NCBI GenBank assembly: GCA_026260175.1
Contig: JAKCWW010000339.1
Location: forward strand, 32,011-96,010
DNA from: Reticulitermes lucifugus
Taxonomy: Eukaryota; Arthropoda; Insecta; Blattodea; Rhinotermitidae
DNA: 64,000 nt
Reading direction: 5' to 3'
The notes under the pieces were generated by a model that was not told the origin of the DNA, made no database searches, and saw nothing but the letters and a program-made list of their open reading frames with translations. Position numbers and translations under genes: made by a program. Below, in pieces: positions 35,634 to 46,497 of this stretch; the first letter of the stretch is position 1, and every line of letters starts with the position of its first letter.

Positions 35634-35880
35634 AATCAAATTCCGGCAGGAGGTGAAACATTCCAGGAAATACTTGGAATAAGAAGAACTACCTCAGCAG
35701 TGGAAGGAGTCCATTACTGTTCCTATTTATAAGAAATGTGATAAAACTGACTGCAGTGTTTGTAGAGGTATACCCTTATTACCAACTACGTACAAAATTC
35801 TACCAAAACTTTTCTCTCAAATTTAACTCTACCTGTACATGAAATTATCGGGTATAATCAACTTTAAGAATAGTACTAAG
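35634..35880 (+). pseudogene. LINE reverse transcriptase fragment
   Basis: A plus-strand frame gives QIPAGGETFQEI, then (other frame) EELPQQWKESITVPIYKK, CDKTDC and RGIPLLPTTYKIL before a stop, and a further frame gives LPVHEIIG. These follow the finger/palm region of non-LTR reverse transcriptases (...[35 protein letters not shown]...). The insert between the first two blocks is partly deleted, and the catalytic YADD motif is not reached. No neighbouring tail is attached. Clade not determined. Confidence 0.8.
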
Positions 35881-37432
35881 ATTCTCATTCTAATCCGCAG
35901 AATTGACGACAATCATGTTTGCTTCTTTATTATCCTTAGCAGTTTTCATAGGCTCCAATTACTTTAAGCAAAATGCACACCATCAAGTATAAGAATGTTA
36001 CTAAATCGCAATTTGGATGTTTCCTGTAAGAGCCACACAGGTACAATTAGAAGCCAAATAATTCGTAGGCTGCCAGTTTATTCCCTTTTACACTAACGTA
36101 TCTCTTAAAGGAAGACTCCAAATGTTTTGTGAAACCAAAATTAAAACCCCTTTTGTGAAAAAATTCCAAAAACCATATTAATACAAAAAAAGCACTTTAC
36201 TTTCCCAAGCAATCTGAAGAAATACACACTTTATCTTCATTACCATTCCTAAGCTTCAAAGCAACAAAATCTCTACCACGTACTTTGTATGTATGGCCAG
36301 AGCCGAGAAACTTGACGTTTCACAAAACTTATATCCACTGAAGACAAAATAGCCATAGTTGAAATGTTCTTTAAAATATTTGTAAAAATAACACTATTTC
36401 AGTTTTGAAAGAAACAATGCACATTCATTTGTACATACAGACATATTGTGTTACTTAAATGAACTTCTAGGTCACATTTTTGATGAAATATTTACCATAG
36501 TTTTTTTTTCGCTGACGTATGAAATGGTAATTCATTCCATACCCTCCAGACCTTTGGATTTCTCTATTTTTTTCTTTGTAAGGAATAACTCCGCGCTGAG
36601 CCGGTTCTAACGCACTGTGTTGAGAAAGTAGGTGCAAGAAGGACAAATGACAAATGACAAGCCTAGTTTTAAATTAACCGTATATTTTTAAGTTCTCCAA
36701 ACACGTGACACATTTAACTTTTCCACAAGGTAATGTATGTCTGATGTATGTACTACACTACAGCATTCGCAACTCCTACAAACCGAACTTGATGTCTAGT
36801 CACCTTTCGATCTCAATGCTTACCGGAACAAAACACCTGTCTCAACCATTTGTAACTGAACTATCCACAGCACAGTTACAAATTTCATTTTGAGTAGTTT
36901 TAGGTTTGCGCCTCCTTAACATATAATACAATATTACCTGTACATTTCTTCACGGTTCTTAACGAGTGTTTACGACGGAGAAACGTGTCTTCTATTACAG
37001 CGATTCGTAACAGTGTACTTGAAGCGTAAGCCTTTGATATCCGACGACACGTGTTTTAGTTCCCACGCGTGAAGTTCACCGAGTTTCCTCCCCATTGCAA
37101 TTCCATTTTATTTCTCAAACGCAGCTGAATAATGTCAAATATTTGTAATTAGTATATCGGTATGCACATTTCGATAGGGTACCGATATGAAATCCCGAGA
37201 CAAAAACAAATGAAGGTACCGTATAATACCCGCCCTGTCGAGCGCTGGAAACCACGGCCATTGCGATTATATTCATGGAGATTTTATAAGCAGAAACAAT
37301 TCGGAGTTCCTTTTTACCACTCTGTACAGTACGTTTTGTCTTCCGTTCTCCTATCTAACAAGTTAGGAAATGTATGCAGAGCGTAACCCTTCTGGGAATT
37401 TTGTTCTGATATTCTCTTATAAGTTCTACATG
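35881..37432. other. no gene or repeat recognised
   Basis: AT-rich. ACAAATGACAAATGACAA at 36643-36660 is a tiny tandem. Nothing else supportable. Confidence 0.35.
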
Positions 37433-37990
37433 TTTTAGGCGCGTTCGCAAAATTGAAAAAACCGACTACTAGCTTCGTCATGTCTGTCTGTCCGTCCGTC
37501 TGTCTGTACGTCTGTCCCTCCTTATGGAACAATTCAGCTCCCACCAGAAGAATTTTCATAAAATTTGATATTTGAGTATTATTCGAAAAATCTGACGAGA
37601 AACGTCAAGCCTGACAAGAATAACGGGTACTTTACATGAAAACCTATGTACACTTAATTATGATAATTACGATAATTCTTCGTAGAATAAGAAATGTTTC
37701 AGACAAACGTTGTAGAGAAAATAAAACACATTTTAAGTTCCAAAACTTTTTCCGAAAATCCTGCCGTTAATGAGATAATGTGGAAAAATATGGTAGAACC
37801 AAACAGGCCACAGATGACAAGATAATACGGCGCATGCGCTTTGCATGCTGGATAAATAAGGCTACAGACACACATTCAGAATATGGAATATTATTGCTTT
37901 CTCATGAAAAAAATGGTTACGCGAACGCGCCACAATGTTACGTTATACGTACATTGCCTGTCTTGTTTCGCAACAGTCCGATCTGCTCTC
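37433..37990 (+). mobile_element. full-length family A element with inverted ends
   Basis: The left end GGCGCGTTCGC (37438-37448) and right end GCGAACGCGCC (37921-37931) are perfect 11-base inverted copies. Between them: the GTCTGTCTGTCCGTCCGTCT tract, ATGTGGAAAAATATGG, CGGCGCATGCGCTTTGCATG and CATTCAGAATATGGAAT. The same sequence stands in the opposite orientation at 40781-41325. About 500 bp with no coding capacity, so a non-autonomous (MITE-like) DNA element is the best reading; target duplications could not be defined. Confidence 0.6.
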
Positions 37991-38139
37991 TGTTCTGCTC
38001 AAAAAATTAGAGTCGATCATGCATGACTGTTATGTTTAGATCGCCAAATATTTCTTCAGATTCAGCTCGTACCTAACAGAGAACACTGTCTCTATCAAAA
38101 AGGCCAATAACGAAAATGCACTTCAGTCTTCATATAGTG

Positions 38140-38340
38140 ACTGTTATTTTCCTTCGATTTTAACAAAACTTAAACTTGATCGACAGGTTTCAGTAAAAAA
38201 AACCCCACAGAAATGCTCACAAAAATCCATCCAGCGAGAGCCGATTTGTTCCACGTGGATATACAGACGAACAGACAAACATGATGATGCTAGTAGTAGC
38301 CTTCCGCAATTATTTTGCGAAAGTGCCTAAAATCGTGAAG
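38140..38340 (+). repeat. family A interspersed repeat, 3' half
   Basis: TCCATCCAGCGAGAGCCGAT, TTCCACGTGGATATACAGAC, GAACAGACAAACATGATGAT and the end TTTTGCGAAAGTGCCTAAAA. Diverged from 13195. Confidence 0.65.
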
Positions 38341-38384
38341 ATTAAAAGACACAATAAAACAATAAGATTAAGGTCTTCCAGAAT

Positions 38385-38470
38385 TTGACTCCATCCAAGC
38401 TATCAGAATACACCGCGTCATACCCAAGAAGATCGTAATCTGAAAATTCACCACCGCGAGAATATCATAA
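38385..38470. repeat. family C partial, FWDVTP region
   Basis: Contains CACCGCGTCATACCCAAGAA and TTCACCACCGCGAGAATATC, like 58815-58865. Reversed, this is the part that encodes FWDVTP-like peptides in better copies. Confidence 0.5.
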
Positions 38471-40032
38471 CGCATACGAAACTATAAATGTGCCAGATGT
38501 TTTTACGGGAGTGAAACTTGGTCTTTTATTTCACAAAATAACAGAGACAATTAAGATAGACACTTAGACAAAGACAGAACGTAGTGATCTTATAAATCAG
38601 CTGTCTTTAAGGTACGTATGCTACAAAGACTATTAGGTTTGGAGTTTTCAAGTCACGTGAAAAATTTGCTCCATAAAATTTGTTAAGATTAAACTATTCA
38701 GTTCCCTGTTGCACCGCGCAGGGTTTTATCACTAATCGATTACGCCTACACAACGTTGCGAAATGTAACTGCATATGAAACTGTTCTCACGTCTATGGCA
38801 GACTCAAGTAGTATTCTTTCGGTCTGCAACTGCATGAAGTACGTGTTCAAAAGTATACCAACTACACCAAGAACAAATTTTTCACCCTTGTATTTTGGTT
38901 ATTCTGAGCTTGAATTTGTCACAATTCCTGTGTCTGTGGTTAGTCTTTGTAAGTTTTGTTTTATCTTTCCATAATTTGTAAATAGTAAGGCTCATCTCTT
39001 TACACAGAACCTGGAGTTAAGTGTAAACTAAAACTACAGCTACACACATATACTCTACACACACGATTAAAAACATTCCGATGAGGTGAAATATTTACCA
39101 CTTAAGTTATTAATACATGCATCTTGCTGTGTAATTGTGCCGAATTTAAAGTACACGATAGATAGAAGAAATTTACCAATTACCGATTTCCATACACTAA
39201 TGCCAGAAACTGTCAATCCATCAATTTGAATAATTTCATGAATCAAATATTTGACGTGATAGTGAAAGACAATTATCTGCTATTAAGCGGTGCAAATTAC
39301 AAACGCTACAACTGTATTGCCACTAAAACTGCAAATTCTGAAACGACTGCTTTGCCAAAAGCCCTCCAACAAAATATATGAAATGCATGTATCTCACCAC
39401 AGTCGTCCTGCAGATCCTGTTGGTAGGCCGTCCTGCACTACACTGGCATAGCGTAGCGCTCTACCGTCAGCTGGGAGGGGCGCGCAAGGGCAACGTAATA
39501 AATTACAAAACATGTCCACCGGCTCGACATTACGTGCGCTAAAACTGACACCACGTCAATATGCAAAAGAAAACATTTTTTGAAATATATTCTTGTATAC
39601 AACAGAAAGTACTGGTTGAACTAGTTAAAACGTGAATTAATTGCGTATTAAATCATAGTTTGTCACGAGAAATAGTCATTTATATTTAAATAAACAATAT
39701 CTAGACTTCTGTCCTATACGCATGGACGATATGAATATATAGCACACATGGCACAGCTGAGAAACATCGGCCATAACCTACGTTATTTTGGTGGGATAGC
39801 CTGAGGGTATGAAAGCACTGTGAAAATGCAGACGTATGTGGAAGCAAAACATTAAAATGAATATTAAAGAAACAGAGAGGGTGTGGAATTGACTGACCGA
39901 GCACAAGACAGGTGCCAGTGGCTGGCTCTCATTTATGTATTTATTGGTGGTTTGTTTAACGACGCTCTCAGCCGCTCAGAATATAGAATTTGCATCATGG
40001 AAGAGAATTGCAAATGTTGGGGAAGTATACAT
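38471..40032. other. non-coding with a possible LINE-tail scrap
   Basis: At 39885-39945 the plus strand reads VELTDRAQDRCQWLAL, like the DWIDLAQDRDRWRAL part of the LINE tail, then breaks off into TTATGTATTTATTGGTGGTT. Nothing else recognised. Confidence 0.4.
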
Positions 40033-40084
40033 AAGTTTATTTATACCAAATACTGCACACCAGCTACATATGTTCATTCTATAT

Positions 40085-40129
40085 ACTCCTACATATTTCG
40101 GCCGACATTCTCAGTCATCATCATGGAGT
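40085..40129 (-). ncRNA. hammerhead-ribozyme-like motif, left arm
   Basis: Minus strand: ACTCC, ATGATGA, T, GACTGAGAATGTCGGCC, GAAATATGTA, GGAGT. Helix I is intact, but C3 is A and the GAAAC word is GAAAT. Likely inactive. Confidence 0.35.
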
Positions 40130-40224
40130 CCACTTCTATAGACTTATGCAACATGCAGCGTGAATGGTAAGAAATATATATGTATATGTATATATCTATA
40201 GAAGAGGAATATCTATAGAAGAGG

Positions 40225-40269
40225 ACTCCCTGATGATGGCTGAGAATGCCAGTCGAAACATGTAGGAGT
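40225..40269 (+). ncRNA. hammerhead-ribozyme-like motif, best copy
   Basis: ACTCC (40225-40229), CTGATGA (40230-40236), an extra T, helix II GGCT/AGTC closing GAGAATGCC (40238-40254), GAAA (40255-40258), CATGTA (40259-40264), GGAGT (40265-40269). Helix I pairs five of five. The GAAA-CATGT-A segment could pair only two base pairs in one molecule, but ACATGT is self-complementary, as in the minimal type I hammerheads of Penelope-like retroelements that work as dimers (known from that literature). Predicted cut after A40264. The extra U after CUGAUGA departs from the canonical core, so activity is uncertain. Confidence 0.5.
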
Positions 40270-40321
40270 ATACAGAATGAACATATGTAACTGGTGTGCA
40301 GTAGTTGGTATAAATAAACTT

Positions 40322-40780
40322 GTAAATTCATAACAACTGCACGGAATATGTATAATATTAAGTTGGGGAAGTAAGTGATTTGAGGACTAATCTGAGGTTC
40401 TGTTCCGGAATGTTAGTGCAGAAACTGTGGACAATCACAAAAAATCTTATTACAGCGTGTCACCGGGAGGAGATATAAACCCAAGATCTCCCTCTTACGA
40501 AACAAAAGCCCGCACATATGACCCCGACGTTCAGTATGGCGGGCTGTTGTGAGCGTGGGAATGAACGTTGGGGTTCCATTAAAATCAGGGACTCTCTTAA
40601 CTAGCTGAGTGACTATTAGCTTCTCAAGAATAATTATTCTCAACGAAAGTAGCACACTACAAGCTACATTTATTATTGAATATGCCCATTCATGTTCGAT
40701 TATCAAAAATTCTTGTTCTGCAAGTTTCTGATTAGGCAAGAATAGTGGACACATTTACACACAATTTTTGAACTTAACAA
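40322..40780. other. no gene recognised
   Basis: A 113-codon minus-strand open frame at 40754-40413 has no family resemblance. The piece 40450-40540 has a SINE-like look (GATATAAACCCAAGATCTCC) without a clear match. Confidence 0.3.
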
Positions 40781-41325
40781 GACAGGCAATGTACGTACAA
40801 ACGTAATTTTGAGACGCGTTCGCGTAACCATTGTTGCCGTAGAAAATCAATAAGTATTACATATTCTGAGTGTGTGTCTGCAGCTTTAGATATCCAGCAA
40901 GCATTGCGCATGCGCTGTATTATATTGTAATCTGTTGCATGTCTGGCTTTCCACATTTCTCCACATTATCTCATTAACAGCACGATTTTAGGGGAAAAAA
41001 ATTATTGAATGCAAAATGTGTGTTTTGATTTTAACTACAACTTTTGTCTGAAACATTTCTCATTCCAAGAAGAACTGAGTCCAATATTATAATTGTGCAT
41101 AGGTCTTCATGTAAAGTATCTGTTATTCTTATCACATTTTAATGAGACTTGAATTTTCTCGACAGATTTTTGAGAAATTCTCAAATATCAAATTTCATGA
41201 AAATCCGTCCAGTGGGAGCCGAGTTATTCCATGCGGACGGACAGATAGACAGACGGACACACTGACAGACAGACATCACGAAGCTTATAGTCGCTTTTCG
41301 CAATTTTTCGAAAGCGCTTAAAAAT
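40781..41325 (-). mobile_element. full-length family A element, opposite orientation
   Basis: Reverse-oriented copy of 37433-37990: GCAATGTACGTACAAACGTA, ACGCGTTCGCGTAACC, CATATTCTGAGTGTGTGTCT, GCATTGCGCATGCGCTGTAT, CCACATTTCTCCACATTATC, then the family A block with CCAGTGGGAGCCGAGTTATT, the GACAGACGGACAC tract, ATCACGAAGCTTATAGTCGC and the end TTCGAAAGCGCTTAAAA. The two copies face each other about 3 kb apart. Confidence 0.6.
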
Positions 41326-41479
41326 TTATTACATACATTTTTTATTATTCCCCAATATTTCAGATTAACTTATGTACCTTATAGAGAGGGATTCATTTAA
41401 TAATAGGGAATGGACATCTAAGGAAACATATTTCGATTCCTGGCAGATGAAAGAGATTTTTCTCTTCGCCAAAGCGACC

Positions 41480-41640
41480 CGCCCGGTTCTGGGGCCCACC
41501 CAACCTCCTATTTAATGAACTCCGAAAGATCTTTCGCCGGGAGTAAAACGGCAGGTGCGTGAAGTTAACCACTGACCTCCACGTAGGGCCGACTCTAAGA
41601 ATGAATGGAACTATAATTCCACTGCACTATATACCATCGT
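41480..41640 (-). repeat. SINE-like fragment, family S4 relative
   Basis: CCCGCCCGGTTCTGGGGCCC, GAAGTTAACCACTGACCTCC and CACGTAGGGCCGACTCTAAG resemble the body of 31140-31330. Limits uncertain. Confidence 0.35.
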
Positions 41641-41826
41641 GGTGCGCACAGACAAACTTACTTTATCAAAAATTTATGTAGGCCTAACATTTTAAGCTAC
41701 ATATTGCAGCTAAGTTCTTAGCCGACAACAGAATACGTGTCTCATTATACACTTTCAACACGACGACTCCATTGCATCACCTGTAATAAAAGTTTCACAA
41801 CTGACAATTTTAAGTAGGCCTACACT

Positions 41827-42085
41827 GAAGTGCCGACCGAACGTCGCGGTAAAGTGTTCAGCACTCATATTTTATGTTCGTCAGGTCCAGGTTTCGAATC
41901 TCGCCCCAGAGGCCGGCAATCCGAATTTATTCAGTCCATGGAGTCGAATGCTAGGATAGTGGCTAATACATCACAAGGGCTTCCTTCCAAATCATCATAC
42001 ATCGGCTACCCTTACTAAGGTTTGTGTTGTTTTCCTCAGTCCCCCTGACAAAATCTGGGATATACCGTTTGACGAGGCCACGGCT
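41827..42085 (+). repeat. tRNA-derived SINE, family S5
   Basis: A head with B box GGTTTCGAATC at 41890-41900, then CCCCAGAGGCCGGCAATCCG, CATCGGCTACCCTTACTAAG and TTTTCCTCAGTCCCCCTGAC. No second copy was recognised, so this rests on the tRNA-like head alone. Confidence 0.4.
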
Positions 42086-43111
42086 GCTTCTTATCAAATT
42101 ATTTCCACTTCTTCATTCACCAAACAACTTACCATTTGACGCTATACAATCTGAGATACTGACACTGCCATGAACATAAATGAACGGATAAATACACAAA
42201 TGACAGTGTCGTACCATGAAATGTGGCAGGTTTACTCTATATGGTGACTACAGGCATAAAGTGTATTAAAATTTTTCTTCAACCTTCGTCTTACTTTTCA
42301 TACACAGACGCCCTTGTCAAAATTCCCCCACTACAAGCAAAGAGCGAAAAGAATACAATTTCCAGCATCAGGAAAATACGCTCAGAGAACATACCAGTAG
42401 GCTACTTGTGCATCAAGACAAGTAACAGTTGGCACACTTAGTAAACTCCAACCTGTGCCCCATTTGGGGGCATAAATAATGACAAGTCTGTTTCTTACCA
42501 TGTTTTATCAAACACGACGGGGTTGACTCTTGCATTCACACTATGGATGCGGGCTTCACATGACTCTCGTATACTCGGTGCTTGACGTACCCACATGTGT
42601 GTAAAACTAGGCAAGCGGCAATCAGCGAACAAGGTGGCCGATAGATTATTTCGTCGCGCCTGATTCAACGGTACGGGAAATTTTAAATTATGGAGATGAA
42701 ATAAAAGGAAATTTAACAAATAATTGTGACCTTTTTCAAGTTCATAATTTCTGTTAGGGGCGGCCATTGTGTTTATTGGCCCGGGGCGTCAAAACACCTA
42801 CCTACGCCACTGATAATCGACATGAGTGATAGACAAGGTGTTATTATTAAACATTCAATATCTTTATATTGTTGACATTTACATGTAGATAACCAATACA
42901 CAGAGAACGCATTGTTTCGTTTCCACTGCAACGATGGTTACGCGAACGCGCAATGATGTTACGTTATAGTACATTGCTTGTTTTGTTATTTTATTAGTCA
43001 ACACACAGTGGGATACATTAACTTCTGGTTCATGCTGACGATATTAACTTAGAGAGTGAAAATATGAATATTGTGACAGAAGCACAGAAACTACGCTTGG
43101 CTCTTGAGGAA

Positions 43112-43116
<5 letters not shown>
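42086..43116. other. non-coding; one family A terminus
   Basis: At 42937-42985, GATGGTTACGCGAACGCGCA followed by ATGATGTTACGTTATAGTAC is the right end of the family A element without its body. The rest has no recognised feature. Confidence 0.45.
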
Positions 43117-43150
<34 letters not shown>

Positions 43151-43165
43151 AAGCAAATATTTTAA

Positions 43166-43198
<33 letters not shown>
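43117..43198. repeat. paired TA microsatellites flanking a short unique core
   Basis: Two TA runs of about 30 bases each (43117-43146 and 43169-43196) stand on either side of GTCCAAGCAAATATTTTAACC, so the locus can fold as a hairpin. Confidence 0.85.
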
Positions 43199-43200
<2 letters not shown>

Positions 43201-43589
43201 TATAAGTTTATGCATCGATTGCAGGGTAAAATCATATGCGTAATAATAAGACAGCCAGTAAATCCTTCAGAAATATGATAAAATTCAGATATTTGGAAAA
43301 ATAAACAAATTACAATCAAGAGAAAATGCTTGCTTGCTACCTCCAGATTCAGAAATCTTGTCCTTCCGTCACTTAAGCATATCTCTCGCATTGTGGGAAG
43401 AGTACAGGCTGAGGTCTTTTGAGAACACATGCTGAGAAGAAATTTGAACCTGAGAGGGAGGACGTAACAGGAGGCTCGGGAATAGCGCTTTTTGAGGTGT
43501 TTCATAATATGTGCTTTCATTAAATATCATTAGTACGATCAAATCTAGAATCAAGATAGATGGAGCATGTAGGAGGAACAGGAAAAATA

Positions 43590-43855
43590 AAAGGTACCTT
43601 TCAGTCGAATAATGATGAGAGAAGAGACCCTCTGAGAAAGCTTGGCGTAGTTGGAAGGATAATATTAAGCTGAATCTTAAAAACGGTACAATTAAATTGA
43701 AACAGACTGATCTATCTCTGGATAGGCACCAATGGTATGCTGTTATGAATACGGCGAGCATATTTCACTAAAAGGTGGGCTTGACCAATTCAACTATTAG
43801 CTTCTCGGGAAGAATTTTGCAGCATGCAGGTTTCATGTTATTCGGCAGGACTTGC
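43590..43855 (+). pseudogene. LINE ORF2 C-terminal tail, decayed
   Basis: Plus-strand frames give GRPRRSW-like, then WKDNIKLNLKNG, DRHQWYAVMNTAS and FSGRILQHAG. They match the end of the LINE tail (RRRWEDNIKMDL ... DRDRWRALVN ... FSRRTLLHG). No reverse transcriptase part is attached. Confidence 0.6.
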
Positions 43856-45043
43856 GTTAATTTCACATTCTGTTAATGTTTGTAATTCATATGAATGAGG
43901 TCACACATTTCAATGTAATTATAGTGGGCAACTCATGCACAGATATATAAACGAGATAAATTATAGCGTGGAGGTTAACTTGCGAAACAGTGTTTACGTA
44001 TTGGAAGTACTGATGACGGCTTACAAGCCTACACACACATGTGCTAAACAAAAAACAATGAGCGATATGTTTCATATAATGAATTACAAAAAAGAAAATG
44101 TATTTCCTCAGTTTCTTTCTCTTTGTGTAATTTTCGGTACGGCTTACTCCCACAGAAGAGAGGAAAACAAATTAAATTCCTCCACGGGCCGAAAGTGACC
44201 TTCTGCCCGTGAGTTATCCTTCAACGTGTGCCCAGTGTGAGGCAGTGCGTCCAAGTATAGGATTGAAACAGGAAGTGACGCATCAGCTGACTTCATGGCG
44301 GGTTTCCCTCACACTCATACCAAAAAATCGATACGTGTTTTGGCGACCTGCGCGAACAGTACCTGTTTGTAGCGCTATCTGATCCGCAACGACAGACTTG
44401 TCAACGGTTTCGTTAAAATATGGTAGTACAATAAAAATAAAAGCATTATAAATATGTGTCAACCAAAAAGGATTCCGAAAGTTTCGCAAAAATTACTTTC
44501 CTTGAAGATGGAAGCAGTAAGGATCCCGAAACCCCAGAAATACAGCCTACGTCTATACAGGGTCATAACCCAGAAAGGATACACAAAATAGAACTGTTTC
44601 TTTGTTCCTTAATTTTTCTATACTTGTACACCAAAATATCGAAATAAAAAAAAAAAATCAACTAAATAAATAACACTAGCAGTTACAAAAATGTTTTATA
44701 TTGCTGACTTTACTCCCAGTTTCACGCACGCAGATAATACGAGTGTCACTGTACTGGTTAGATACATGAATTGACGTGCATAATTCATCCGTCTTAGTGC
44801 AGTACTACAAATTCATATTCAGAGTGCGATGATTACATGAACGTACTGACATAACTGACTGCCAGAAAACACGATAGGGATGCAGAAGCAATTTCTGCAC
44901 ATAACTTGCTTTATACGACTGTCCAGTTGACATTTCGAAAGTGGTTAATCTTTAACAAGTTAGAGATTACAATGTGAAACTAATAATAACACCATCTGCA
45001 CGACACTGGAGTATCATTTATTTGCTGAAACTTACTGTGTGGC
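43856..45043. other. no gene; one weak ribozyme-like scrap
   Basis: At 44006-44045, TACTGATGACGGCTTACAAG CCT ... ATGTGCTA contains CTGATGA and a GGCTTACAAGCC hairpin, but the GAAAC word is absent. The rest, including 44270-44420, shows no recognised gene. Confidence 0.3.
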
Positions 45044-45085
45044 TGCCACATGTTTCGGTCTGTCTGTTTGGCCACCATCACGTAG
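45044..45085 (-). ncRNA. decayed hammerhead-like motif
   Basis: Minus strand: GAACTAC, GTGATGG, a stretch ending CAGACAGAC, CGAAACATGTGGC. The CGAAACATGT half matches the foldback motifs, but the core CUGAUGA has two changes and helix I is poor. It is a single motif, not in a foldback. Confidence 0.3.
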
Positions 45086-45277
45086 TTCTAAACACGAGCT
45101 TAAAAACGTAAAATATATGAACTTACAAGGCCATACAGTCAGTTGGTTACAAAAACTATGGAATCTCAATTTCTACGTAAAATAAGTGAAACAGTTAAAA
45201 TTTGTCCCGAGTAATATAACATATTAAAAGTACTCAGAATGACAATTTGTATTTAATACGCACAATGTCCCTCTACA

Positions 45278-45303
45278 GCCGATTCCGGTGGCCGTGCGGT
45301 CTA
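45278..45303 (+). repeat. 5' part of SINE S1, split by the Harbinger insertion
   Basis: AGCCGATTCCGGTGGCCGTG CGGTCTA is the start of the S1 tRNA-like head. It continues at 48618 after the 3.3-kb insertion, so joined across one copy of CTA the two pieces restore the normal S1 order. Confidence 0.8.
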
Positions 45304-45440
45304 GGACCGTTTTCCATGAGTTGATTTTAGCGTCACAAAAAATAGCGCGTCTAAGGCGAACCATGTTCCACGAGCGTGCTTGTGGCGCTTCAGCGTTTCT
45401 AAGTAGCGAAACCTCGCTTCTTAGTTCAGCTCGTTTTGAA

Positions 45441-45640
45441 ATGGATTTAAAAGAGGAAGATGTCCTTCTTGTGTTATCGCACAAGAAACTGAAGAAGATG
45501 AAGGAGAAGAAAAGGAAGCATAAAGCCTAGATACATCCCATACTGAATTCAAGGCAGGAATGTGGCATGTTTTACACTGCCTTTAATGACCTAATAAATG
45601 ATGAAATCAAATATTTTTACTATATCCGTATGCCAATGGC
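45441..45640 (+). pseudogene. HARBI1-type transposase, N-terminal remnant
   Basis: Starts at ATG 45441 with MDLKEEDVLLVLSHKKLKK, runs through a Lys/Arg-rich stretch to a TAG at 45528-45530, then in the same frame IHPILNSRQECGMFYTAF, NDLINDEIKYFYYIRMP. This is the N-terminal form of insect Harbinger transposases (basic run, W-V-HP, GEF-TLF-EL, FF-YFRM). The TAG stands where Trp is usual before VHP, a one-base change from TGG. The frame is lost at the LINE insertion. Confidence 0.8.
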
Positions 45641-45651
45641 TGTCGAGGTGA

Positions 45652-46497
45652 AATTTGAAAGGAGAAACTACATGTGAAATAATAGCAGCACAAGATCAGG
45701 CATTACAAACAAAATATCACGCAACAAAAATATTACAAACAGAAACAGACAGCAAATGCAGATCATGTCAACAATTTGATGAGACAGTAGAACACACAAT
45801 GTCAACATGCCCAATACTGGCAAAAGAGCAGTACATAAAGAGACATGATAGAGTGTTCAACTATTATTTAACATATGCAAGGTAAATGGTGGTAAAATTA
45901 GACAATGAACACTGGTATGGGCATGTACCAAAATTAGTAGAAACAAGTCATGAAGGTAAGGTAACCATATTATGAAATCAACAAGTGCAAACCGACAGAA
46001 CCATCCCCAACAATAAACCGAACATCATAATCCGTGATAATGAAGAAGGAAAATGTATGTCAATAGGCGTTGCAATTTCAGGAGACAGAAATGTGATCAA
46101 GAAAGAAGCTTCGAAGATCCTAAAATATGAAGACCTTACAGTAAAATACAGAGTATGTAGAACGTACAAACAGAAGTGATACCAGTAACGATAGGAACAA
46201 CTGGAACCATCTCAAAGTCATTCAGAAAATACCTGAGCAACAGACCGGGAAAGCACGACATCAAGGAACTACAAAAAACAGCCATGCACACATAGTTCGG
46301 AAAATACTAATGTAAAAGCACAAAACATTTAACATGGGAAATAACATTACATGTAGCGTAAATTGTAAATACAGAATAGCAGCAAAACTATATACCCTAG
46401 CTACACGGTTTGTTTCAGGTATGTAGTTGTAAATACTCTGCATAAATGTGATAACGAGTAATAATAACACGAATACTAATAATACTAATAATAATAG
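45652..46497 (+). pseudogene. 5'-truncated LINE inserted in the Harbinger element
   Basis: Plus-strand frames give GETTCEIIAAQDQAL, CRSCQQFDETVEHTMSTCP, ILAKEQYIKRHDRV, then HWYGHVPK, QTDRTIPNNKPNIIIRD, SGDRNVIKKEASKILKYED, VIPVTIGTTG and ELQKTAMH. This is the C-terminal part of a non-LTR ORF2 with its CxxC ... H ... C finger, of the type whose products read AAQDQAL ... KCRxC ... HDRV ... DRxIxxNKPDI. Three frame breaks are present. A 3' segment follows and ends in a worn AATACTAAT-type tail at 46460-46497. It differs from the GRPRRRW-tail LINE elsewhere in the window. Confidence 0.8.

Larger units (their letters stand above)
40033..40321. repeat. foldback element with hammerhead-like motifs in both arms
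   Basis: Left arm 40033-40142 and right arm 40212-40321, 110 bases each, inverted, with about a 70-base AT-rich spacer (ATATATATGTATATGTATAT, then a local duplication of TCTATAGAAGAGGA). Shared runs include AAGTTTATTTATACCAA, CTACTGCACACCAG and CATATGTTCATTCT. The motif in the right arm is the best preserved in the window. Confidence 0.85.

Noticed and set aside
43093-43520. 135-codon minus-strand open frame with repeated YIYI
   Set aside because: Its tail is the TA microsatellite and its body overlaps non-conserved DNA.
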